From: PWQG01 sp050486205
GTDB taxonomy: Bacteria; Pseudomonadota; Gammaproteobacteria; Pseudomonadales; Pseudohongiellaceae
DNA: 64,000 bases
Direction: 5' to 3'
Assembly (NCBI GenBank): GCA_050486205.1
Contig: JBJHCW010000009.1
Coordinates: 1 to 64,000, forward strand
Shown here: positions 35,737 through 45,360 of the stretch, piece by piece
Layout: the number at the start of each line of letters is the position of its first letter
Numbering within the stretch: position 1 is the stretch's first letter
The notes under the pieces: generated by a model
Databases searched by the model: none
Told to the model about the DNA's origin: nothing
The model's input: only the letters and a program-made list of their open reading frames with translations
Position numbers and translations under genes: made by a program

Positions 35737-37965
35737 TCAAAAACGGAAGGTGTACCGGAATTTCATGCTGACATCCGATGCAGTGCGCTCGAATGAGCGG
35801 CTGTCTTCGGCCTCACGCATATTGTAGTTCAGCACCAGGAAACCCTCCTGCCCTGCCCGCGGAATCCAGTGCAGTCGTGTATTGATGCCAACCGAGTCCG
35901 AAATATTGTCGTACTGCAGCAGGTTGATCCAGAACAGGGTTGAGCTGAAAGCCGATTCGGTAGACAGGCTTGTCAGGCGGGTGATGAAGTCCCCTTCGTC
36001 CAGCTTGATGTTGTTCCAGTCGTAACTCAGGGACATCTTGAAAAATCTTGACTGGTTCCAGTTCAGGCCGCCACTGAGGTTGAGTCGGTCGCCACTGTAG
36101 AAGTCGCCCTGACGCACAGTAAAGTTGCCTGAATACCGGCGCTGTCCGGCAGTACGCACAGTCACTTCGTTTTCACCGAATTCGTAGCGTCCCGGCTGGA
36201 CAATGACCTGGCGGGTTCCCGACGAGTAGATTGTAAAGGGAGTGCGGACGTTTTCTGTGAATCGGGTATATCCGAAATCGATACGATCACGGCTGCCTGC
36301 CTCCAGTTCCAGCAGGCGGAACTTCAACGCCTGGCTCTGCAGGCCGCCTTCCAGGCGCTCGACCCGTTGTGCATCAAGTCCGAAAAAAGCGGTCTGCAGC
36401 GTTGATGAGTCAAAAAAGTGTGTGTAGCCAGTATCCAGCGCCAGATCCCGGATATCGGCACGATTGACATAGCCCATGGCCGGATTGAAATTGCGCTGCA
36501 CTTCCTTGTAGCCAAGGCCGCCACGCCAGCCCGCGCTGCTGGGCAGGCGAATGCCGGCGCCGTAGGCGGCGTTGTCTCCGGACAAGCCGGGTGTGTCCGA
36601 TGCCTGATACCAGAGCTCACCTTCCAGCACGCGTCCACCCGGCAGTCGGGTATTGAGATACTGGAAATCGGCGCCATACACACGGTTGTCCAGATTGGAG
36701 CCAGGATCGCCGTCGGTATAGATCATGCCGATGGACGAGTCCTCCAGCACATTGGCTGACAGCCGGGTCACCAGCAGGTTTGATGCATCCAGCTCGCCAC
36801 GTGAATCCTGCCGAATGAGCAAGGTACCGATGTTCCAGCGGCCGACACGGCCACTGACCCGGGTACCGAACTCGATATCAATCGGCTCGCCGGTGGCGCT
36901 GAGACCGATGTTGCGGGAAAAGTATGGTCTTGCATTCTCCCTTGCTGGACGCGACACAGCCTGGTTGGTTCGTGTACTGAAGCCGATATTGCCAAACTGG
37001 AACAGATCCGAATCATTCAGAAAAAAGTCGCGTTTTTCCGGGAAGAACAGATTGAAACGGGTCAGGTTGACCTGTCGGTTGTCCACCTCCGTGGCGGAAA
37101 AATCGGTATTGATGGTCAGGGCGGCATTCAATGACGGGGTCAGCCGGTAAAACACATCCAGTGACGGGTCGGTGGTGTTTTCGCTGCTGTCCGGGTCATA
37201 ACGCCGACGCTGGTTGACTGTCATGGAAGGCACAATGTCCAGACCAAGACCGGCGTCAAGCCCGGACAGTCCGGTCGCCACCCCGGAGATGCTCGGGTTA
37301 TACGTGCGGTTTCGTGATACCCAGGCCATCTCCTCACCGCGTCGACGTATGCCGCGGCCAAAGTTGAAACCCCAGTTCTCGATTGCCGGATCAAAGGGCA
37401 ACGATTTGAACGGAATGGCGATCTCGGCAATCCAGCCGTGTTCATCCACACTGGTGGCCACTTCCCAGATGGTGCTCCAGTCGATCTGGAAGGAGTTGGT
37501 GTCCGTGTACAGCGAATCGTGCCGCATGGCATTGATGTTGGTTTCAAACCGGTACCCGACCCGCCCGGTGTTGAACGGATCCAGAATGATGACCAGTCGG
37601 TCATCGTTTGGCATGCCCTGCCCATGCCGGATAGTGGGCGCGGCAATAAGCTCGGGGTTGCTGTCGTACATACGCGCGCCGATATACAGCGCGTCGTCGT
37701 CATATATCAGATAGACTTCAGTGCGCTCTGAAGGTGGCGTACCGTTGCCAGGGCGGATCTGGTGAAAGTCGGTGATTGGCTCTGCCTGCAACCACACAGC
37801 GTCATCAAGGCGTCCGTCCAGTACCGGGGGTGTATCCACCCGGACCGCCCGCACCTGCTTTGTGTCCCCGGCAGCGAGCATGTCAAGTTGGGCAGAGGCT
37901 GAGCCGGCTGTCAGCAGGACAACGGCGGCCACTGTCAGAATAAAACGAACACTTGGACCTTGCAT
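35737..37965 (-). CDS. DUF5916 outer-membrane protein with CBM9-like N-terminal domain (copy 2)
   Basis: A 742-residue exported protein. Signal peptide FILTVAAVVLLTAGSASAQ, then a CBM9-like domain (PPVLDGRLDDAVWLQAEP, VYLIYDDDALYIGARMYD, DDRLVIILDPFNTG), then a DUF5916 region (NLFFPEKRDFFLNDSDLF) built of many amphipathic strands. It ends MKFRYTFRF, with the terminal Phe typical of BAM-assembled outer-membrane barrels. The same architecture as the 12970-15414 protein but clearly diverged. GGAGTCC lies upstream of ATG 37965. Divergent from astC. Confidence 0.85.
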   Translation of the reverse strand: MQGPSVRFILTVAAVVLLTAGSASAQLDMLAAGDTKQVRAVRVDTPPVLDGRLDDAVWLQAEPITDFHQIRPGNGTPPSERTEVYLIYDDDALYIGARMYDSNPELIAAPTIRHGQGMPNDDRLVIILDPFNTGRVGYRFETNINAMRHDSLYTDTNSFQIDWSTIWEVATSVDEHGWIAEIAIPFKSLPFDPAIENWGFNFGRGIRRRGEEMAWVSRNRTYNPSISGVATGLSGLDAGLGLDIVPSMTVNQRRRYDPDSSENTTDPSLDVFYRLTPSLNAALTINTDFSATEVDNRQVNLTRFNLFFPEKRDFFLNDSDLFQFGNIGFSTRTNQAVSRPARENARPYFSRNIGLSATGEPIDIEFGTRVSGRVGRWNIGTLLIRQDSRGELDASNLLVTRLSANVLEDSSIGMIYTDGDPGSNLDNRVYGADFQYLNTRLPGGRVLEGELWYQASDTPGLSGDNAAYGAGIRLPSSAGWRGGLGYKEVQRNFNPAMGYVNRADIRDLALDTGYTHFFDSSTLQTAFFGLDAQRVERLEGGLQSQALKFRLLELEAGSRDRIDFGYTRFTENVRTPFTIYSSGTRQVIVQPGRYEFGENEVTVRTAGQRRYSGNFTVRQGDFYSGDRLNLSGGLNWNQSRFFKMSLSYDWNNIKLDEGDFITRLTSLSTESAFSSTLFWINLLQYDNISDSVGINTRLHWIPRAGQEGFLVLNYNMREAEDSRSFERTASDVSMKFRYTFRF

Positions 37966-38058
37966 GACTGTACGGACTCCAGGGTAAATTCAGCCGCGCA
38001 TGATAGCCAGCACCCGCAGCCCGGTAAAGTAAAAAAATGTGCCGGTTTGCGCTTCCAG

Positions 38059-38094
38059 TAACACTTTTGTAACAGTCCGTTTTACAGGTGTTAT
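38059..38094 (+). promoter_or_regulatory. Candidate ast operon promoter with nested dyads
   Basis: TTGTAA (38067-38072), 16 bases, TGTTAT (38089-38094). Over it lie two almost concentric inverted repeats: TAACAC (38059-38064) with GTGTTA (38088-38093), and TGTAA (38068-38072) with TTACA (38082-38086). This looks like an operator for the arginine catabolic genes. It is not an obvious ArgR box. Confidence 0.5.
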
Positions 38095-38129
38095 CATGGT
38101 GCAAAATCAGTATCCAGAAGGATGAGCAC

Positions 38130-39350
38130 ATGTCAGTAAGCACCCCGGAAAGGGATCTGTACGAACGGGTCATGGTACCCAGCTATGCACCGGCAAGCAT
38201 CATACCGGTCAGCGGCAAAGGCTCGCGTGTCAGGGACCAGCAGGGTCGGGAATACATCGATATGGCCGGTGGCATTGCGGTCAACGCCCTGGGCCATTGC
38301 CATCCGGCGCTGGTGAGTGCCTTGACCGACCAGGCCGGCAGGCTTTGGCACCTGTCCAATGGCTTCACCAATGAGCCGGCACTGCGATTGGCCCATGCCC
38401 TGTGCGAGCTGACCTTTGCCGACCGTGTATTTTTTGCCAACTCCGGCGCCGAAGCCAACGAGGCGGCGCTCAAGCTTGCCCGGCGTCATGCCTGGAGCAA
38501 GGCCGGCGAAGGCAAGCACGGTATCGTCTCGGCGTTGGGGTCCTTTCATGGTCGCACGCTGTTCACAGTGTCGGTGGGCGGCCAGGAAAAATACCTGGAT
38601 GGGTTCCGGCCAGCGCCCGGCGGCATCACGCATGTGCCATTCAATGACATTGCCGCGCTGGAAGCAGCGGTGAGCGATACCACTTGCGCAGTCATTCTGG
38701 AGCCAATACAGGGTGAAGGTGGTATTCGCCCGGCCGAACGGGAATACCTGCAGGCGGCACGACGCCTGTGTGACCAGCATGACGCCCTGCTCATCTTTGA
38801 TGAAATTCAGACCGGCGTCGGGCGAAGCGGTCACCTGTACACCTATATGGCCTACGGGGTTGTTCCGGATGTGTTGACCACGGCCAAAGCACTGGGCTGC
38901 GGCTTTCCGATCGGCGCCATGCTGACCACCGCGTCGGCGGCTGAATGCCTGGGGGTTGGTACACACGGGTCAACATTTGGTGGCAATCCCCTGGCCTGCG
39001 CGGTGGCATTAAAAGCGCTGGAGATCATCAACACGCCCGAGGTGCTGGCGGGTGTTCAGGCGCGGCATCAACAGCTTCGGGCCGGTCTTGAGGCCATCAA
39101 TACCCGGCACGCCCTGTTCCGGGAAATCCGTGGTCAGGGGCTGCTGGTCGGTGTTGAGCTGATTGAATCCTGGCATGGCCGTGCCAAGGAGTTTGTCACC
39201 GCAACACTGGAAGAAGGTGCCATGATACTGGTAGCCGGTCCGGACGTGTTGCGTATGGCGCCTTCACTGATCATTCCCGAGTCTGATATTGACGAGGCAC
39301 TCAATGCACTGGAACGCGCTATCGTCAGACTGACCCGCGTGGCCCACTAG
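38130..39350 (+). CDS. astC: Succinylornithine/acetylornithine aminotransferase
   Basis: A 406-residue PLP enzyme, third step of the AST pathway: succinylornithine plus 2-oxoglutarate gives succinylglutamate semialdehyde and glutamate. Class III aminotransferase marks: NSGAEANEAALKLAR (phosphate loop), FHGRTLFTVS, IFDEIQTGVGRSG, and the PLP-binding Lys in LTTAKALGCGFPIGA. ATG 38130 is preceded by AAGGATGAG. It heads the operon, with aruF 16 bases downstream. ArgD activity in arginine synthesis is also possible, as these enzymes are often bifunctional; the operon argues for AstC. Confidence 0.93.
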   Translation: MSVSTPERDLYERVMVPSYAPASIIPVSGKGSRVRDQQGREYIDMAGGIAVNALGHCHPALVSALTDQAGRLWHLSNGFTNEPALRLAHALCELTFADRVFFANSGAEANEAALKLARRHAWSKAGEGKHGIVSALGSFHGRTLFTVSVGGQEKYLDGFRPAPGGITHVPFNDIAALEAAVSDTTCAVILEPIQGEGGIRPAEREYLQAARRLCDQHDALLIFDEIQTGVGRSGHLYTYMAYGVVPDVLTTAKALGCGFPIGAMLTTASAAECLGVGTHGSTFGGNPLACAVALKALEIINTPEVLAGVQARHQQLRAGLEAINTRHALFREIRGQGLLVGVELIESWHGRAKEFVTATLEEGAMILVAGPDVLRMAPSLIIPESDIDEALNALERAIVRLTRVAH

Positions 39351-39366
39351 GGCTTGAGGCTTTATC

Positions 39367-40386
39367 ATGTGGCAGGTACGCCCGCTGGACAGTGCCCATC
39401 TGACGGCAGTGGAATCCTTGCTCAAGGGTATCACCCTTCGGCTGAGCACTTTGCCGGCGGATTCGGGCAAATTGGCGGAGAGTATTGCCGCCTCCTGTGC
39501 CGGGCTGGCAGGTGATGATCCACTGGCCACCCTGCTGTTTGGTCTGTTTGATGATCAGCAGCTGCTGCATGGCATAGCCGGCATTCAGCCGCATGCCGGT
39601 GGTGATGAGCCATTTTACAGCTATCGTATCGATGAGCTGGTGCATGCCTCGCGCCGACTCGGGATTCATCAGCGTCAGGCGGTACTTTATCTGTCCCATG
39701 AGCTGACCGGCCTGACCAGCCTGTGCTCCTTTGCCCTGGGCGATGAGCTGCGGGCAACACCCCTGTTCCATCTGTTGTCACGCGCGCGCCTGCTGTATAT
39801 CGCCAGGCACCGACATGCCTTTGCCGATGAGCTGATCTGTGAAATCCAGGGCATCTGGGACGATCAGGGGCAGAGCCTGTTCTGGAGAAGTGTTGGTGAG
39901 TTGTTCTTTGGCATGGACTTCATCACCGCGGACCAGCAGTGCGCCCTGCATGGCAAGACGGTGATTGCCGAGTTGTTGCCAGCCTACCCGGTCTACAACA
40001 CCCTGCTGCCCGATGCCGTGCAGGATGTGATTGCCCGGCCACATCCGGCCACTGTCAGAACCACCGAATGGCTGCGTAGTGAAGGCATGTACAAAACGCG
40101 CTTTGTGGATCCCTTTGATGCCGGTCCCACCTACCGTGGCAAACTCGAACTGCTTGCCTCCATGAAGGCCATACGCGTGTTCGAAGCGATCAACGACACC
40201 TTGGCCGCCACCGCCCCGGAAGGCGTTTCAGTCGGCGCCTGGTTGCTGGCCAGTGGCGAAGGACGTGATTTCTGTTGTGTACTGGTCAAGGGCTACCTGT
40301 ACGAAGGTATCATGCATTGTGAGCAACCTGCCCCGCTGGCACGCAATGTCCCCGGTCTGGCCTTGCCATTGGAGGTGGCTCCATGA
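39367..40386 (+). CDS. aruF: Arginine N-succinyltransferase, alpha subunit
   Basis: A 339-residue AstA-family protein, one of two subunits transferring succinyl from succinyl-CoA to arginine, the first AST step. Family blocks: MWQVRPLDSAHLTAVESL, HEPFYSYRIDELVHASR-like (EPFYSYRIDELVHASRRLG), LYLSHELTGLTSLCS, FADELICEIQGIWDDQG and the C-terminal RTTEWLRSEGMYKTRFVDPFDAGP. The fold is GNAT-related. The stop overlaps the next start as ATGA. Two tandem astA genes are the Pseudomonas-type arrangement; E. coli has one. Confidence 0.93.
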   Translation: MWQVRPLDSAHLTAVESLLKGITLRLSTLPADSGKLAESIAASCAGLAGDDPLATLLFGLFDDQQLLHGIAGIQPHAGGDEPFYSYRIDELVHASRRLGIHQRQAVLYLSHELTGLTSLCSFALGDELRATPLFHLLSRARLLYIARHRHAFADELICEIQGIWDDQGQSLFWRSVGELFFGMDFITADQQCALHGKTVIAELLPAYPVYNTLLPDAVQDVIARPHPATVRTTEWLRSEGMYKTRFVDPFDAGPTYRGKLELLASMKAIRVFEAINDTLAATAPEGVSVGAWLLASGEGRDFCCVLVKGYLYEGIMHCEQPAPLARNVPGLALPLEVAP

Positions 40387-41426
40387 CCCTTGTCAGACCC
40401 ATTGAGGCGGATGATCTTGGTGCCCTGATTGCCATGGCACGTGAATCCGGGGTCGGCTTCACCAGCCTGCCCGACAATCCCCAGCTGATGGCTGAAAAGC
40501 TCAAGCGCGCCATGATGTCGTTTGCCGGCGAACTGGCGCCAGAGCAAAGTCACTACATCTTTGTCCTGCAGGAACAGCCGGACGGGCCGGTGGTGGGGCT
40601 CTGTGGCATTCAGGCGCGCATCGGCCAGGATGAGGTGTTCTACAACTACCGCCTGGGTGCGGTGATTCAGGCCTCGCGCGCGCTGGGTGTGTACCGGCGC
40701 ACACCCACACTGTTTCTGAGCAATGACCTGACAGGCGCCACTGAGCTGGGCTCGCTGTTTCTGCGTGAACCGGCCCGGCGAAACCGCAATGGTTCGGTTT
40801 TGTCCAAGGTGCGCATGATGTTCCTGGCCGGCTTTCCGTCACTGTTCAGTCAGCGCGTGATCGCCGAGATGCGAGGTTATTCCGATGAGCACGGCAAGAG
40901 CCCGTTCTGGGATGGTCTGGGGCGGCGCTTTTTTAACATCGAATTCAGCGATGCCGATTCGTTGACCGGATCAGGTGACAAGGTGTTCATTGCAGAGCTG
41001 ATGCCAAAATTTCCGATATATGTGCCAATGCTGCCGCCCGAGTCCCAGGCGGTGATCGGTGCGGTACACCCCAGAACAGAGCCAGCGCTGGCCATGCTGC
41101 AGGCTGAAGGTTTTCGCAGAAACGGTTATGTGGATATCTTTGACGCGGGCCCGTCCATCGAGTGTGAGCTGGACAGGATTGGTGGCGTCAGGCGCAGCCG
41201 CGTGTTTCACGTAAAAATCGCGCAGGCAGACCCCTCGACCGCATCACCGCGCTGGCTGATCAGCAATGACCGGTTACACACGTTCCGTGCAACAGCTGTT
41301 GCCGCATTGACCATTGAAGACCAGCAGATCTTTCTGACAAACGCGCAGGCTGAACTGCTGCAGGTGTGCACAGATGACTGTGTGCGCGTCATGAGTATAA
41401 AACCGGAGGATGACTGGAATGACTGA
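40383..41426 (+). CDS. aruG: Arginine N-succinyltransferase, beta subunit
   Basis: The second AstA subunit, 347 residues, paralogous to AruF: MTLVRPIEADDLGALIAM, VFYNYRLGAVIQASRALGV, LFLSNDLTGATELGSLFL, VIAEMRGYSDEHGKSPFWDGL, and EGFRRNGYVDIFDAGP near the C-terminus. The AruG start overlaps the AruF stop by four bases and its own stop lies inside the astD start region, so subunits and next enzyme are translationally linked. With AruF it catalyses arginine succinylation in the cytoplasm. Confidence 0.93.
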   Translation: MTLVRPIEADDLGALIAMARESGVGFTSLPDNPQLMAEKLKRAMMSFAGELAPEQSHYIFVLQEQPDGPVVGLCGIQARIGQDEVFYNYRLGAVIQASRALGVYRRTPTLFLSNDLTGATELGSLFLREPARRNRNGSVLSKVRMMFLAGFPSLFSQRVIAEMRGYSDEHGKSPFWDGLGRRFFNIEFSDADSLTGSGDKVFIAELMPKFPIYVPMLPPESQAVIGAVHPRTEPALAMLQAEGFRRNGYVDIFDAGPSIECELDRIGGVRRSRVFHVKIAQADPSTASPRWLISNDRLHTFRATAVAALTIEDQQIFLTNAQAELLQVCTDDCVRVMSIKPEDDWND

Positions 41427-42885
41427 TGTTCACCTGATCAAAGGTCAGTGGAAAGGCAGTCAGGGTGCTGTCTTTGAATCAAGAAATCCCGCCAGTGAAG
41501 AGGTCATATGGCAAGGCACCGAGGCCGATCCGGACACAGTGGATGCAGCGGTTGCAGCGGCCAGGCAGGCCTGGCCGGATTGGCGCAGGAGTGCTCTGGA
41601 CGAGCGTCTGGCACTGATCCGTCGATTTGCCGAGTTGCTGGAAAAGCATGGCGAGACACTTGCCCACACCATTGCAAGCGAAACCGGCAAACCGCTGTGG
41701 GAATCACGCACAGAAATTGGCGCCATGACAGGCAAGATTGAGCTGTCCATCAAGGCCTACCACGAACGTACCGGGGAACACGTGGTGGAGATGCCCGGTG
41801 GTCAACGTGTCCTGCGGCATCGTCCACACGGCGTGATGGCCGTTTTTGGCCCTTACAATTTCCCCGGCCACCTGCCCAACGGTCATATTGTTCCGGCCCT
41901 GATCGCTGGCAACACAGTAGTGTTCAAACCCTCGGAGCAGACCCCGGCCACTGCGCAGTTGACAGTGAAAATGTGGCAGGATGCCGGCCTGCCACCGGGG
42001 GTGATCAATCTGGTTCAGGGGGCACGTGGCACGGGTGAGGCACTTGCCGGACATCCGGATGTCAATGGCATTCTGTTCACCGGCTCGGCAAACACTGGAC
42101 AGGCCATCCAGAAAGCGGTGCTGACCCAGCCCCAGAAAATCCTGGCGCTGGAGATGGGTGGCAATAATCCACTGATTATTGGCAGTGGCGTGGATATACG
42201 CAGTGCGGTCTGGGCCGTCCTGCAATCAGCATTCATCAGCGCCGGACAGCGTTGTACCTGTGCGCGGCGCCTGATTGTGCCCCGGGGAGACACCGGCGAT
42301 GAACTGATCGCACAACTCATCGAGGCGGCTGGCAGACTGGTGGTGGGCCGGTTCGACCAGACAGACCCCGAACCGTTCATGGGTTCAGTGATAAGCGCCA
42401 GCGCCGGGGAAACACTACTGGCAGTGCAGCAGCGCTGGGTCGAAGCCGGTGGCCAGTCATTGCTGGCGATGAGGGCCAGTGGCGGCAATTCCGCTTTGCT
42501 GACACCGGGCATTGTGGATCTTTCCAATGCGGTGGTGCAGGACGAAGAGCACTTTGGCCCGCTGCTGGGTGTATACCGTTATGATGATTTTGACCAGGCA
42601 CTCGCCCTGGCCAACAACACTCGCTACGGACTGTCGGCAGGCCTGCTCAGTCATGACAGAAACGAGTACGAACAGTTTCTGGGGGAAATCCGCGCCGGCA
42701 TTGTGAACTGGAATCAGCCCATAACCGGAGCCAGTTCAGCCATGCCGTTTGGCGGGCCAGGACTCAGCGGTAACTACCGGCCAAGCGCCTGGTATGCGGC
42801 GGACTATTGCGCCTATCCTGTTGCTTCACTGGAACAGCAACAACTGAAACTGCCGGACAGCCTGCCGCCGGGAATGCAATTGTGA
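41419..42885 (+). CDS. astD: Succinylglutamate-semialdehyde dehydrogenase
   Basis: A 488-residue NAD-dependent aldehyde dehydrogenase, fourth AST step. Marks: FGPYNFPGHLPNGHIVPAL in parts, LEMGGNNPLII (catalytic Glu), SAGQRCTCARRLIVP (catalytic Cys in GQRCTCA), EEHFGPLLGVY. The GQRCTC form is typical of AstD. ATG 41419 is preferred because GGAGG (41405-41409) is 9 bases upstream; the earlier ATG 41410 abuts that site. It overlaps aruG by 8 bases and the next gene by 4 (GTGA). Confidence 0.94.
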   Translation: MTDVHLIKGQWKGSQGAVFESRNPASEEVIWQGTEADPDTVDAAVAAARQAWPDWRRSALDERLALIRRFAELLEKHGETLAHTIASETGKPLWESRTEIGAMTGKIELSIKAYHERTGEHVVEMPGGQRVLRHRPHGVMAVFGPYNFPGHLPNGHIVPALIAGNTVVFKPSEQTPATAQLTVKMWQDAGLPPGVINLVQGARGTGEALAGHPDVNGILFTGSANTGQAIQKAVLTQPQKILALEMGGNNPLIIGSGVDIRSAVWAVLQSAFISAGQRCTCARRLIVPRGDTGDELIAQLIEAAGRLVVGRFDQTDPEPFMGSVISASAGETLLAVQQRWVEAGGQSLLAMRASGGNSALLTPGIVDLSNAVVQDEEHFGPLLGVYRYDDFDQALALANNTRYGLSAGLLSHDRNEYEQFLGEIRAGIVNWNQPITGASSAMPFGGPGLSGNYRPSAWYAADYCAYPVASLEQQQLKLPDSLPPGMQL

Positions 42886-44240
42886 GCGCCAAGAGCACAG
42901 CAAACGCCGCGCTTGAAGTCAATTTTGACGGACTGGTCGGGCCCACCCACAGTTATGCCGGCCTGTCATGGGGCAATATCGCTTCCGCAAAGCACAGGCA
43001 GCAGACTGCCGATCCACGCGCCGCAGCCCTGCAAGGCCTGGACAAAATGGGATATCTGATGCGTCTTGGCTTGCACCAGGGTCTTCTGCCGCCGCATGAA
43101 CGTCCACACATACCCACCTTGCGCCGGCTTGGGTTCACGGGCAAGGATGCGGACATACTCACCAAAGTTGCCCGGCGCGAACCACGCCTGCTCGCAGCCA
43201 CCAGTTCCGCTTCGGCCATGTGGACGGCAAATGCAGCCACGGTGTCTGCCAGTGCCGATACCGGTGATGGACGGGTTCACCTGTCCACGGCAAACCTGAA
43301 CGCAAAACTGCATCGCTCAATTGAACACCCGGTGACCACCCGGATACTGAAAAGTATTTTTGCAGACCCGGATCTGTTCTGTGTACACGATGCCCTGCCG
43401 GATTGCCCGCATTTTGGTGATGAAGGCGCGGCGAACCACACCCGGCTGTGCAGTGAGTACGGCGCTGCCGGCGTTGAACTCTATACATACGGCCACATTG
43501 CGTTTGATGATGCTGCACAAAAACCTCGCCTGTTCCCTGCCAGACAGAGCCTGGAGGCGTCGCGTGCTGTGGCCAGACGTCATGGCCTGCCCGAGGAGCG
43601 GTGTGTGTTCGTGCAACAGAATCCGGCAGTCATTGACAAAGGTGTGTTCCATAATGACGTGATTGCGGTCGGTAACCGTAACCTGCTGATGTATCACGAG
43701 GATGCCTTTCTTGATGCCGATGTCATGCTTTCGTCGCTGCGCGAAAAGCTGGGAGACACTCAGCTGATTCCTCTGTGTATTACCCGCCGGCAGTTGAGCG
43801 TCGAGGAAGCGGTGTCAAGTTACCTGTTCAACAGCCAGCTGATCTCGCTGGCCGATGACAGAATGGCCCTGATTGTCCCCATTGAATGTCAGCAGTCGCC
43901 GGCCACCGCTACCCTGCTGGGGGATATTGTCGACGACCCGGGCAACCCCATCACTCACGTGGAATTCCTGGATCTGCGCCAGAGCATGCAAAACGGCGGT
44001 GGACCGGCGTGTCTTCGGCTACGGGTGGTGTTGACAGCCGATGAGCTGGCTTCGGTCAGACACTGCCTGATCCGGCCCGGCATGCTGGAAATCCTGACCG
44101 ACTGGGTGCATCGCCACTACCGGGACAGGTTAAGCGCAGAAGAGCTGTCAGACCCGGCGCTACTGGAGGAGTCCCGCTCGGCGCTGGACGAGTTGACAAC
44201 ATTGTTGGGCATGGGTCCGGTATACGATTTTCAGCGCTGA
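42882..44240 (+). CDS. astB: N-succinylarginine dihydrolase
   Basis: A 452-residue amidinotransferase-superfamily enzyme, second AST step, splitting succinylarginine to succinylornithine, CO2 and two ammonia. Family blocks: VNFDGLVGPTHSYAGLSWGN near the N-terminus, SSASAMWTANAATVSASADT, LPDCPHFGDEGAANHTRL, HNDVIAVGNRNLL (catalytic His), and the C-terminal NGGGPACLRLRVVL with the catalytic Cys. GTG 42882 overlaps astD as GTGA with GGGA upstream. It converges with astE, overlapping 10 bases. Confidence 0.94.
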   Translation: MSAKSTANAALEVNFDGLVGPTHSYAGLSWGNIASAKHRQQTADPRAAALQGLDKMGYLMRLGLHQGLLPPHERPHIPTLRRLGFTGKDADILTKVARREPRLLAATSSASAMWTANAATVSASADTGDGRVHLSTANLNAKLHRSIEHPVTTRILKSIFADPDLFCVHDALPDCPHFGDEGAANHTRLCSEYGAAGVELYTYGHIAFDDAAQKPRLFPARQSLEASRAVARRHGLPEERCVFVQQNPAVIDKGVFHNDVIAVGNRNLLMYHEDAFLDADVMLSSLREKLGDTQLIPLCITRRQLSVEEAVSSYLFNSQLISLADDRMALIVPIECQQSPATATLLGDIVDDPGNPITHVEFLDLRQSMQNGGGPACLRLRVVLTADELASVRHCLIRPGMLEILTDWVHRHYRDRLSAEELSDPALLEESRSALDELTTLLGMGPVYDFQR

Positions 44241-45235
44241 CGGATGACCAGTCCCACCCGATGGCCCTGCGGCACGGACGGATTGAGAAACAGCACAGCA
44301 TCCCCGTTGCGCCCGATACGCCACTCGTGATCGGGCGTGTGCGCAATCACCGTGCCCTCCGTCAGTGGTCTGAAATTGACAAAGGGGTCGAGATCAACCG
44401 TAAACTCACCTGCCGGGCGAATGATCTCCTCGATGACCCGGAAATTTTTCATGGTCCTGCCCTGTGCCGGGCTTGCCTGCCTGCCCGTGGCCAGTCTGTC
44501 CAGCTCGTGCACCAGTGGCAGAAAGCGATCAACAGGTTCGTCCAGTGAGGCTACCTGACCCAGTTCCAGCGTGACGCTCAGGTAGCCGCTGCGCGCCGTG
44601 AAGCTGGAGAAGGCTGCCGCCGGCGAAATGTTCTGCACCCAGGCATCCGTGCCAAAGCATTCCAGCCAGGCAACCAGGCTCGACAGATCCCGGTTTGCAC
44701 AGTCCACTGGCACAATGGCAAACCTGTCTTCGTCCGATGGTTTGATGGTGGAGTGCAGATCAAAATGCAGTCCCTGCGGGTGCCTGGTAATAAAATTCTC
44801 GACCTCGTCCATCAACTGCCGGGCACGCTGGTGCTCGGCATCACCGGATGTGGTCAGTTGTGCGGCCACCTTCTGTCTTGAAAACAGCCGGTTCATATTG
44901 TGCCTGACAAAGCGTGATCCGGCCTGCACGGCGGCCGGGTTGGCCAGGATCAGCAACAGCGGCCTGTTGATCTGCAGATTTTGTTGTGTTGCCTGCTGCA
45001 ACCAGATGTCGATCAGGCGAAACGGAATGACTTCGTCCCCGTGAACGCCGGTACTGATTATGATGGCGTCCAGGCCCTGATCTGTCAGCGGTTCAATGCT
45101 CAACACCCCGGGAACCGGCCAGTGCCAGCGTGCACCTCCGCGCTCACGATCAGCCGCTGGTGCCTGCGGGGCAAGTGCCAGGTCGATAAAGGAGAATGGT
45201 GTTGGATTTTGGGCTATCATCGGGTCCTTATTCAT
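44231..45235 (-). CDS. astE: Succinylglutamate desuccinylase
   Basis: A 334-residue zinc hydrolase, last AST step, giving succinate and glutamate. Zinc ligands and catalytic Glu: TGVHGDEVIPF (His, Glu), LHFDLHSTIKPS (His) and VTLELGQV (Glu). Also NMNRLFSR, typical of AstE. It lies on the strand opposite to astCFGDB and overlaps the astB 3' end, so it needs its own promoter, in the astE/45361 divergent region. This differs from the usual astCADBE order. Confidence 0.92.
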   Translation of the reverse strand: MNKDPMIAQNPTPFSFIDLALAPQAPAADRERGGARWHWPVPGVLSIEPLTDQGLDAIIISTGVHGDEVIPFRLIDIWLQQATQQNLQINRPLLLILANPAAVQAGSRFVRHNMNRLFSRQKVAAQLTTSGDAEHQRARQLMDEVENFITRHPQGLHFDLHSTIKPSDEDRFAIVPVDCANRDLSSLVAWLECFGTDAWVQNISPAAAFSSFTARSGYLSVTLELGQVASLDEPVDRFLPLVHELDRLATGRQASPAQGRTMKNFRVIEEIIRPAGEFTVDLDPFVNFRPLTEGTVIAHTPDHEWRIGRNGDAVLFLNPSVPQGHRVGLVIRQR

Positions 45236-45360
45236 GCTTTTCTGTCACCCTATACTGATCGGTCTGTGCCATCAATTGCAACAGACCCGTAGCAACAGAT
45301 CTGAGACAAGAAACGACCGGCACGTCTCCTGTCGTCGCCACCTACAAAGAGGATTTAAAA

